From positions 1 through 64,000 of the forward strand of contig NZ_STGK01000020.1 in the NCBI RefSeq assembly GCF_004919105.1: 64,000 nt of DNA, given 5' to 3'. The translations under genes and the position numbers were made by a program. The DNA is from Nocardioides sp. GY 10113. Its GTDB lineage: Bacteria > Actinomycetota > Actinomycetes > Propionibacteriales > Nocardioidaceae. A model generated the notes under the pieces. The model did not search any database. It saw only the letters and a list, made by a program, of their open reading frames with translations, and was not told where the DNA came from. Shown one piece after another: positions 31,710-39,026 of this stretch (its first letter is position 1; every line of letters begins with the position of its first letter).

Positions 31710-32853
31710 TGTCCCCCTCGGGTGCGAGCCGCGGCAGCAGCCAGCGGCGGATGTCGGCGGAGTCGTCCTCCATCGGCGCGAACCACCCGTGCGTGTAGGA
31801 CCGCGAGGACATGCCGCGCTGCACGGACTCGCAGATCGCCCAGTCCTGCCGGTTGACCAGGTCCCACAGGTCGCCGGCGTCGGACGGGTCGAACCCCGGG
31901 TCCGCGACGGCGTCCGGGTGGAAGAGCAGCAGGCACTCGATGCGGGTCCGGTCCACCGACTGCGGCGCCAGCACGAACGCGGCGACGTGGTCGGCCGAGG
32001 CCGACAGCATCAGGTTGGGGTGCACCAGCTCGCCCTTGTGGCGTACCCGCTCGTCCTCGTCGAGCCCGGGCAGCGGCGCCCGGTCGGTGGTGCCGGACGT
32101 CGTGAACGTCCAGGCGCCCTCGCGGTGCGGCACCCCGCTGTCCCAGTCGATGCCACCGCCGCCACCGCCGAAGGCGGGCACCAGCCGGGTCAGCTCGGGG
32201 TGCACCGGTCCGCAGTGGTAGCACTCGTTGTAGTTCTCGGTGACGACCTTGTAGTTGGCCGCCACCTCGTAGGTGAACCGCAGCCCGGTGACCAGCTCGC
32301 CCATCCGGTAGTTCGCCAGCGTCCGGGCCGGCCGCGCCATCGCCGCGGCCAGCGGAGTGGCCGGTGTGCCCAGATGCACGAAGACGAAGCCCGCCCAGTC
32401 GTCGACGGCGATCGCGGTGAGCGAGAACGCCGGCAGGTCGGCGTCGACCAGGTCGGCGTGCGGCGCCTTGAGCAGCGAGCCGTCCAGACCGTAGGTCCAG
32501 GAATGGTAGGGGCAGCGCAGCGAGCCCGCGGCGGCGCAGACCGTCGGCGCGCCGGGCGACGAGGCGACCAGCTGGGCGCCGCGGTGCCGGCAGACGTTGT
32601 ACGCCGCGTGCAGCGCGCCGTGCTCGTCGCAGGTGAGGAGCACCGACTCCCCCACCACGTCCACCACCGCGAGCCGGCGGGGCTCGTGCAGGCCGAGGTC
32701 GTCACGGCGGCCCACGCAGAGCCACTCGCCGAAGAGCACGCGCTCGCGCTCGACCGCGAACGCTGCCGGGTCGACGTACAGCTCGCGCGGCAACGCGGCC
32801 TGCAGCCCGCCGGGCCCGGTCTGCTGATCGGGACCGGTCGGGCCGTCGGTCAC
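31699..32853 (-). CDS. Rieske non-heme iron oxygenase, CntA/GbcA-like (second)
   Basis: A 384-aa oxygenase alpha subunit. The Rieske site is CRHRGAQL and CPYHSW, about 19 residues apart. The iron site is NECYHCGPVH, again with Glu in place of bridging Asp, and the C-terminal NRQDWAICESVQRGM block is shared with the first copy. A Gly-rich insert (FGGGGGG near 230) sets it apart. The two paralogues are clearly diverged, so they probably act on different methylation states or substrates. GTG start overlaps the ATPase stop (GTGA), which ties it directly to the transporter. Confidence 0.88.
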   Translation of the reverse strand: MTDGPTGPDQQTGPGGLQAALPRELYVDPAAFAVERERVLFGEWLCVGRRDDLGLHEPRRLAVVDVVGESVLLTCDEHGALHAAYNVCRHRGAQLVASSPGAPTVCAAAGSLRCPYHSWTYGLDGSLLKAPHADLVDADLPAFSLTAIAVDDWAGFVFVHLGTPATPLAAAMARPARTLANYRMGELVTGLRFTYEVAANYKVVTENYNECYHCGPVHPELTRLVPAFGGGGGGIDWDSGVPHREGAWTFTTSGTTDRAPLPGLDEDERVRHKGELVHPNLMLSASADHVAAFVLAPQSVDRTRIECLLLFHPDAVADPGFDPSDAGDLWDLVNRQDWAICESVQRGMSSRSYTHGWFAPMEDDSADIRRWLLPRLAPEGDSGE

Positions 32854-33878
32854 GACGACACCTTCTGCCGGGCCGCGACCAGGTGGCAGGCGCAGCCGCC
32901 GCTGGCCGGGAGCACCGGCAGCGGCGTGCGGCGGCAGTCCGCGTCGACCCCGGCCGCCGCGGCAGCGCCGGAGGCGAGCTCGGGGCAGCGCGGGTGGAAC
33001 CGGCACCCGGCCGGGATCCGGGTCGGGTCGGGGATCTCGCCCTGCAGCACCACCGGGGAGACCCGGTCGGTCTCGGGCACCACCGAGAGCAGCGCCTTGG
33101 TGTAGGGGTGCTGCGGGTTGGTCAGCACCTCCTCGGTCGGGCCGGCGTCGACGATCCGGCCGAGGTACATCACCGCCGTGCGGTCCGCGATGTTCCAGGC
33201 CAGGCCGAGGTCGTGGGTGACCACCAGGACTCCCAGGCCCAGCTCCGCCCGGAGCTTGAGCAGCAGCGCGAGCACCTCGCCGCGGATGGAGGCGTCCAGG
33301 CTCGAGACCGGCTCGTCGGCGATCAGCAGCTCGGGCTGCAGCGCCAGCGCCCCGGCGATGAGCACCCGCTGCCGCTGGCCGCCCGACAGCTCGTGCGGGT
33401 AGCGCAGGTACAGCCGCTCCGGCGGCCGGAGGCCGGCGGCCGAGAGCGCGTCGGCCACCATCTGCTCCTCGGTCCGGTCCGCGCCGCGGGCCAGGCCGTG
33501 CAGCCGGATCCCCTCGGCCACCGAGTCGTAGACGGTGTGCCGCGGGTTGAGGGCGCCGGCCGGGTCCTGCAGCACCATCTGCACCCGGCGGCGCAGCGCC
33601 TTGAGCTCGCGGCCGCGGCGCCCCATCGGCGCGCCGTCGACCAGCACCTCTCCCCCGGTCGGCGGCTGGAGCCCGGCGAGCGTCCGGGCCAGGGTGGTCT
33701 TGCCCGAGCCGGACTCGCCGACCAGCGCCACGATCTCGCCGCTGCGCACCGAGAGGTCGACGCCGTCCAGCGCGGCGGCGACCGCGCCGCCGCGGGAGGT
33801 GAAGGAGACCGCGACGTCGCGTGCCTCCAGGCTCAGCCCGCCCCCCGGGCCGTGTCCCGTGCTCGTCGGCTCGCTCAT
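32850..33878 (-). CDS. Peptide/opine-type ABC transporter ATPase (DppF/OppF type)
   Basis: A 342-aa ATPase. Walker A GESGSGKTT near 54-62, signature LSGGQRQRV near 165, Walker B LLIADEP near 185, and the C-terminal oligopeptide-transporter motif with Cys (AGCRFHPRCPE near 300) that may bind iron-sulfur in some members. The ATG at 33878 overlaps the stop of the DppD-type gene. It pairs with that ATPase to drive the two permeases upstream. Confidence 0.92.
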   Translation of the reverse strand: MSEPTSTGHGPGGGLSLEARDVAVSFTSRGGAVAAALDGVDLSVRSGEIVALVGESGSGKTTLARTLAGLQPPTGGEVLVDGAPMGRRGRELKALRRRVQMVLQDPAGALNPRHTVYDSVAEGIRLHGLARGADRTEEQMVADALSAAGLRPPERLYLRYPHELSGGQRQRVLIAGALALQPELLIADEPVSSLDASIRGEVLALLLKLRAELGLGVLVVTHDLGLAWNIADRTAVMYLGRIVDAGPTEEVLTNPQHPYTKALLSVVPETDRVSPVVLQGEIPDPTRIPAGCRFHPRCPELASGAAAAAGVDADCRRTPLPVLPASGGCACHLVAARQKVSS

Positions 33879-34843
33879 GACTCTCCCACCCGGATGCAGG
33901 CCGCCGACCGGTCCGGCCGCTTCAGCTCGAGGACCGGCTCGGCGTGCGTGCAGGCGTCCGTGGCGCGCGGGCAGCGCGGCGCGAAGGAGCACCCGGGCGG
34001 CAGCGCCCGCAGGTCCGGAGGATCGCCCGCCAGGCCGGCGGGCGCGTAGCGGGCGGCGGGGTCGCCGACCCGCGGGAACGAGGCGCCCAGCGCCGCGGCG
34101 TAGGGGTGCAGCGGGTCGGTGAAGACCTGGCCCGCCGGGCCCTGCTCGACCACGCGCCCGGCGTACATGACCGCGATCCGGTCGCTGACCTCGGCCAGCA
34201 CCGCCAGGTCGTGGCTGATGAAGATCATCCCGAGGCCGGCCTCGCGGACCAGCGTGGTCAGCACGTCGAGCACCTGGGCCTGGACCATCACGTCCAGCGC
34301 GGTGGTCGGCTCGTCGGCGATCACCAGGTCGGGGCGGCAGGCCAGCGCCATCGCGATCATCACCCGCTGCCGCTGCCCGCCGGAGAGCTGGTGGGGGTAG
34401 GCCCTGGCCCGACCCGCCGGCAGGCCCACCTGCTCGAGCAGGTCGGCGACCCGGCGGTCGACCTCGGCGTCCCCGACGCCCGGCTCGTGCAGCCGGATCG
34501 GCTCCGCGATCTGCTGACCGATCCGCCGCACGGCGTTGAGCGAGTGCAGCGCGCCCTGGAAGACGATCGAGGCGCCCGCCCAGCGCAGCGCCCGCAGGTC
34601 GCCCCAGCGCATCGTGACGACGTCCTCGCCGTCCACCAGCACCCTGCCGTCGAGGGTCGCGCTGGCCGGCTGCAGCCGCAGGATCGTGCTGGCCAGGGTC
34701 GACTTGCCGCAGCCCGACTCCCCCGCGATGCCCAGCACCTCGCCGCGGTCGACGCTCAGCGAGACACCGCGGACGGCCGGGACCGGCCCCTCCTGGGTGG
34801 CGTAGGTGACCGAGAGGTCCTCGATCCGCAGCAGGTCGCTCAT
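33875..34843 (-). CDS. Peptide/opine-type ABC transporter ATPase (DppD/OppD type)
   Basis: A 322-aa ATPase. It starts MSDLLRIEDLSVTYATQEG and has Walker A GESGCGKST near 41-49, signature LSGGQRQRV near 155, Walker B LVIADEP near 175 and the C-terminal Cys motif PGCSFAPRCP near 285. The ATG at 34843 overlaps the permease stop (ATGA). The long open frame upstream is a shadow of the permease gene. Substrate is judged from the neighbouring Rieske and amine oxidase genes. Confidence 0.92.
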   Translation of the reverse strand: MSDLLRIEDLSVTYATQEGPVPAVRGVSLSVDRGEVLGIAGESGCGKSTLASTILRLQPASATLDGRVLVDGEDVVTMRWGDLRALRWAGASIVFQGALHSLNAVRRIGQQIAEPIRLHEPGVGDAEVDRRVADLLEQVGLPAGRARAYPHQLSGGQRQRVMIAMALACRPDLVIADEPTTALDVMVQAQVLDVLTTLVREAGLGMIFISHDLAVLAEVSDRIAVMYAGRVVEQGPAGQVFTDPLHPYAAALGASFPRVGDPAARYAPAGLAGDPPDLRALPPGCSFAPRCPRATDACTHAEPVLELKRPDRSAACIRVGES

Positions 34844-35772
34844 CGCTTCCTCAGCTTGGGGTTCAGGACGGCCTCGAGGGCCTGTCCGACCAGGGTGAAC
34901 GACAGCACCACCAGCACCACGCAGACACCCGGCGGCACGAAGAACCACCACGAGCCCGTCGTGATCGCGCCGACGCTGTAGGCGTCGTCGAGCATCGAGC
35001 CCCAGGAGACCCGGGTCGGGTCGCCCAGGCCGAGGAAGCTCAGCGTGGTCTCCGACAGGATCGCCACGGCGACGCAGAGCGTCGTGTTCGCGAACACCAG
35101 CGGTACGACGTTCGGCAGGACGTGGCGGCGCAGCAGGTGGCCGTGCCCGGCGCCGAGCGCGCGAGAGCGCTCCAGGTAGGCGCGCTCCTTGATCGAGAGC
35201 ACCTGGCTGCGGATCAGCAGCGCGGTGCCGGCCCAGGAGGTCACCCCGATCACGATCACGATGTTGAGCAGCGAGCGGCCGAGCACCGTGGCCAGCACGA
35301 TCGCCAGCGGCAGGAACGGGATGGCCAGGAACCACTCGGTGATCCGGAACAGGGCCGCCCCGACGAAGCCGCCGAAGTAGCCGGAGGTCAGCCCGACCAC
35401 CGTGCCGATCAGCATCGAGATCAGCGTCGCCATCAGGCCGACGAAGAGCGAGATCCGCGCGCCCCAGATCAGCAGGGTGAGCACCGAGCGGCCGTTGTCG
35501 TCGGTGCCGAGCCAGAACTCCGATGACGGCGGCTCCAGCACCCCACCGGTGGCCCGGGTGACCTCGAGCCCGGACTGGTCCGCGAGCAGCGGCGCGCCGA
35601 GCGCGATCAGCACGAACAGGCCGAGCACGACCAGGCCGACCAGGCCGCCGCGGTTGCCGCGGAACTCGCGCCAGCCGCTGGCCCACGCCGCCCGGCGGCG
35701 CCGGCGTACCAGCTGGCGGGAGGTGAGGGCGGGCGTCGCGTCCACGGCTGCTCCGTCCGGTGCCGCGCTCAT
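34840..35772 (-). CDS. Peptide/opine-type ABC transporter permease (DppC/OppC type)
   Basis: A 310-aa permease with six helices. The OppC N-terminal domain precedes the family block FWLGTDDNGRSVLTLLIWG near 86-104, and the EAA loop is in LERSRALGAGHGHLLRRHVL near 195-215. The C-terminus WWFFVPPGVCVVLVVLSF is typical. The ATG at 35772 overlaps the stop of the partner permease. Forms the import channel with the DppB-type protein. Confidence 0.92.
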   Translation of the reverse strand: MSAAPDGAAVDATPALTSRQLVRRRRRAAWASGWREFRGNRGGLVGLVVLGLFVLIALGAPLLADQSGLEVTRATGGVLEPPSSEFWLGTDDNGRSVLTLLIWGARISLFVGLMATLISMLIGTVVGLTSGYFGGFVGAALFRITEWFLAIPFLPLAIVLATVLGRSLLNIVIVIGVTSWAGTALLIRSQVLSIKERAYLERSRALGAGHGHLLRRHVLPNVVPLVFANTTLCVAVAILSETTLSFLGLGDPTRVSWGSMLDDAYSVGAITTGSWWFFVPPGVCVVLVVLSFTLVGQALEAVLNPKLRKR

Positions 35773-36818
35773 GTGCGCACCCGCGGGTCGAGCCAGCCGT
35801 AGATCAGGTTGGCGCCGAGGTTGGCCAGGATCACGCCCGCGGAGGCGAGCAGGAAGACGCCCTGCAGCAGCCAGTAGTCCGGCACCGCCAGGGCGTCGGT
35901 GGTGAGCAGGCCCAGGCCGGGGATCGAGAAGATCGTCTCGACCGTGATCGCGCCGGCGACCACGAAGCCGAAGTTCAGCGCGACCACCGTGGTGGTCGGC
36001 AGCAGCGCGTTCGGCACCGCGTGCCGGCCGCGGACCTGGACGTCGCGCAGGCCCTTGGCCCGGGCGGTGGTCAGGTAGTCCGAGCCCGCCTCGTCGACGA
36101 GCGAGCCACGCATGATCAGCGCGTAGTCGGCCAGGTAGGCCAGTGTCAGCGTGAGCACCGGCAGCGCCAGGTGCCAGATCGTGTCCAGCACCCCGCTCAG
36201 CGTGCCCGGGTCGGCGTCGACCGAGTGCAGACCGCCGGTCGGGAACAGCCCCGGCAGCGGCCCGACCCCGACCGAGAGGGCCGCGATCAGGATCAGGCCC
36301 AGCCACCACTCCGGCATCGAGTAGAGCGTCAGCGAGGTGCCGGTGGAGAGCCGGTCGAACGTCGAGCCGCGCGCCCAACCGGAGCGGATCCCGAGCCACA
36401 CCCCGATCGTCGCCGCGAGGACCGTCGCGGAGCCGACCAGCAGCAGCGTGGGCCACAGTCGGTCGAGCAGGATCTCCGAGACGTCGCGGTGGTAGAGGAT
36501 CGAGTACCCGAGGTCGCCCTGGGCGAGGTTCTTCAGGAACGTCCAGAACTGCGACAGCATCGGCTCGTCCAGCCCGTAGGTGGCGTTGAACTCCGCGAGC
36601 TGCTCCGGGGTCGAGAGCCGACCACGGCCCAACGTGCGGGCCGGGTCGCCGGGCAGCACCCGGAACAGGAAGAAGTTGACCACCAGCATGAAGGCCAGGC
36701 TCCCCAGCGAGCCGAGCACCTTGGCGCCGGCGTACCGGCCATAGCCACCGCGCCCGCGGCGGCGCCCCGACCCCGCCTCCGCCGAGAGGGCGGCGGGGTC
36801 GGCTGCGACTGCACTCAT
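35769..36818 (-). CDS. Peptide/opine-type ABC transporter permease (DppB/OppB type)
   Basis: A 349-aa permease with six helices. The first helix VNFFLFRVLPGDPARTL is the DppB signature, and the EAA loop is in YLTTARAKGLRDVQVRGRHA near 250. It has an N-terminal extension of about 30 residues rich in Gly/Arg. It lies 61 bp downstream of the solute-binding protein gene and overlaps the next permease by ATGA. Confidence 0.92.
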   Translation of the reverse strand: MSAVAADPAALSAEAGSGRRRGRGGYGRYAGAKVLGSLGSLAFMLVVNFFLFRVLPGDPARTLGRGRLSTPEQLAEFNATYGLDEPMLSQFWTFLKNLAQGDLGYSILYHRDVSEILLDRLWPTLLLVGSATVLAATIGVWLGIRSGWARGSTFDRLSTGTSLTLYSMPEWWLGLILIAALSVGVGPLPGLFPTGGLHSVDADPGTLSGVLDTIWHLALPVLTLTLAYLADYALIMRGSLVDEAGSDYLTTARAKGLRDVQVRGRHAVPNALLPTTTVVALNFGFVVAGAITVETIFSIPGLGLLTTDALAVPDYWLLQGVFLLASAGVILANLGANLIYGWLDPRVRT

Positions 36819-36879
36819 CGTCGACTCACCCGAGACTCATCGTCGTTCGGTCGGCTCGCTCGTCCATTCGCTCACCGGC

Positions 36880-38775
36880 TCACTCACGGTCGCCCGCGGT
36901 GCCGCGGCGACGCAGGGCGAACACCGCACCCAGGCCGACAACCGCGAGGCCGGCCACGCCGATGCCGACCATGGTCCCGGTGCCGACACCGTCGTCCGCG
37001 GCCGACGAGGTGGCCTCGGTGGCGTCGGTGACGCCCCCGCAGTCACCGGCATCCGCGGCCGGGCGCATGTTCAGGTAGTTGTAGACGCCGTACTGGAACA
37101 GCCACACGCCGCCGGGGTTGGGCTGCTGCACGAGGCAGGCGAACCGGTCGGAGCGGAACGCCTCGCCGACGGTGTTGTAGGCGGTGACCAGGTAGGGCGA
37201 GTCCTCGAAGACGATCTGCTGCATCTGCTTCACGAGCTCGACACGGGCGTCGTGGTCGGTCTCAGTGAGCTGCTGCTCGTAGAGCGCGTCGTACTCGTCG
37301 CTGCAGTACCAGGAGTCCGACCAGTTGCCGCGCTGGTCGCACGTCATGTAGCTGAGCATCGAGGTCGGGTCGGGCTCGACGTACCAGCCCCACTGGAAGG
37401 CGTCGAAGTCACCGTCGAGGATCACGTTGGTGAGCTTGCTCGACTCCATGCTGGTGACCTCGGCGTCGATGCCGATGTCGCCCAGCCACTCCTTGAAGAA
37501 GTTCATGGTGTCCAGCGAGGTCGGCGACTCCGAGCGCGCGAAGAGGCGCAGGGTGCCGATCGGCGAGCCGTCGGGCATCGTCCGCAGGCCGTCGTCGCCC
37601 TCCGTGTAGCCGGCCTCGTCGAGCAGCTGGCCCGCCCTCTCCGGGTCGTAGGAGAAGGCGTCGTCGCCCTCGGGCGCCCAGTGGTACTCGTACGCCGGCG
37701 GCACGATCGTGGAGCCCGGGAGTCCGGCGCCCTGGTAGACCTTCTCGATCAGCTGGTCGTTGTCGATCGCGTAGCCGAGAGCGTGCCGGAAGGCGGGGTC
37801 GAGCAGCGCGGGGTTGCCGTCGCCGATCGGCTCGCCCGAGTCGAGGTCGACGGAGCCGACGTTGAAGGCGATCTCGTCGAAGCCCGGTGAGTCCCCGTCC
37901 TGGGCGGTGATGCCGTCGACGCCCTCGAGGGCCCGGACCTGCAGCGCGCTGATGCCGTCGGCGAAGTCGACCTCGCCCTTCTTCAGCGCCTGCACGAGCG
38001 GGTCCTCCGACTTGTAGACGCGGAAGACGACCCCGTCGAGGTGCGACGCGCCCTTCCAGTAGTCGGGGTTGGCCTCGAACTTGACCGTCGAGCCGCCGGC
38101 GCTGCCCTCGACCAGCCGGAAGGGGCCGGAGCCGACGACCGGCTGCCCGCCCTCGGGCTCGTTCTTGTAGGCCTTGACGTCCTGCTTGCCCTCGACGTCC
38201 TTCCAGACGTGCTCGGGGATGATCGGGATCGGCAGCAGCGGGAGACTGGAGCTCGGCTTCTCGAGCTCCAGCACCAGCGTCGCGTCGTCGGGAGCGGTGA
38301 TCGAGGAGACGTTGGCCAGGTAGGAGCCCCACGTCGACGCCTCCGGGCCACCGTCGAGCACCCGGTTGTAGGTGTAGGCGACGTCCTCCGCCGTCAGCGG
38401 CTCGCCGTCGGACCAGCTGGCCTCGTCGGTGATGTCGAAGGTCCAGGTGAGCCCGTCCTCGGAGGTCTCCCACGAGGTGGCGAGCCCGGGCTCGACCGAC
38501 ATGTCCTCCATCGAGTACGAGATCAGGTAGTCGTACATCAGGGCCCACATCTCGAACGACGTGATCTCGATGCCGAGGAAGGGGTTGAACGAGTCGACCT
38601 CGTTGAGCACGCCGACCGTGAGGGTCACGTCGTCGTCCGCGGCGGCGTGGGCGGCACCGGACGGCGCGACCGCCATGGCCGGTGCCAGCAGGCCGACGCC
38701 GAGCGCCGCTGCGGCCAGGCCTCTGGTGAGCCGCGACCTCCGCGGATGCTGGCCGGTGACTGTTGCTGTGCCCAT
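36880..38775 (-). CDS. Peptide/opine-type ABC transporter substrate-binding protein with C-terminal membrane anchor
   Basis: A 631-aa SBP_bac_5 family protein. It has an N-terminal twin-Arg-free signal (residues 1-45, cleavage near AHA-AADDD), family blocks SWSDGEPLTAEDVAYTYNRV and GSGPFRLVEG, and then an unusual end: a Gly/Ala helix near 600-622 (VGIGVAGLAVVGLGAVFAL) followed by RRR. It has no lipobox, so it is probably held by this C-terminal helix. The ATG at 38775 follows AGGGGAG. First gene of an eight-gene operon with two Rieske oxygenases and an amine oxidase, so the ligand is likely an N-methylated amino acid, betaine or small peptide. Confidence 0.9.
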   Translation of the reverse strand: MGTATVTGQHPRRSRLTRGLAAAALGVGLLAPAMAVAPSGAAHAAADDDVTLTVGVLNEVDSFNPFLGIEITSFEMWALMYDYLISYSMEDMSVEPGLATSWETSEDGLTWTFDITDEASWSDGEPLTAEDVAYTYNRVLDGGPEASTWGSYLANVSSITAPDDATLVLELEKPSSSLPLLPIPIIPEHVWKDVEGKQDVKAYKNEPEGGQPVVGSGPFRLVEGSAGGSTVKFEANPDYWKGASHLDGVVFRVYKSEDPLVQALKKGEVDFADGISALQVRALEGVDGITAQDGDSPGFDEIAFNVGSVDLDSGEPIGDGNPALLDPAFRHALGYAIDNDQLIEKVYQGAGLPGSTIVPPAYEYHWAPEGDDAFSYDPERAGQLLDEAGYTEGDDGLRTMPDGSPIGTLRLFARSESPTSLDTMNFFKEWLGDIGIDAEVTSMESSKLTNVILDGDFDAFQWGWYVEPDPTSMLSYMTCDQRGNWSDSWYCSDEYDALYEQQLTETDHDARVELVKQMQQIVFEDSPYLVTAYNTVGEAFRSDRFACLVQQPNPGGVWLFQYGVYNYLNMRPAADAGDCGGVTDATEATSSAADDGVGTGTMVGIGVAGLAVVGLGAVFALRRRGTAGDRE

Positions 38776-39026
38776 GTGCGCTCCCCTGCTCTGGACGGTG
38801 GACGTGCTTCGAGGACTTCTCGCGACTGGCGACAGGCGCCTCGGCGTTGGGGCGCTCCGTCTGTCCATGTCCTACTACAACGTGCGACGAATTTGACCCT
38901 TCGATCCGAAATTCGCGTCGGAATCTTTATGGAGGAAACAGTTTGGAAACCGATTCCTCCGTGAAATCTCCGTTTCGGCACGAAATCGGCATTCCACGTC
39001 CGGGTCCGGGAGGTTAGGTTGCCGGG
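38776..39026. promoter_or_regulatory. AT-richer divergent control region with inverted repeats
   Basis: Between the divergent transporter operon and the oligopeptidase gene, positions about 38870-39000 are much less GC-rich than the rest of the window. They contain the inverted repeat GGAGGAA (38931-38937) / TTCCTCC (38954-38960), a direct repeat GGAAAC within it, and the near-palindrome GATCCGA...TCGGAATC (about 38903-38925). These are plausible operator sites for a regulator not encoded here. Confidence 0.5.
39015..39020 (+). promoter_or_regulatory. -10 box of a leaderless promoter for oligopeptidase B
   Basis: TAGGTT ends 6 nt before the GTG at 39027. No ribosome site is present. Confidence 0.45.
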
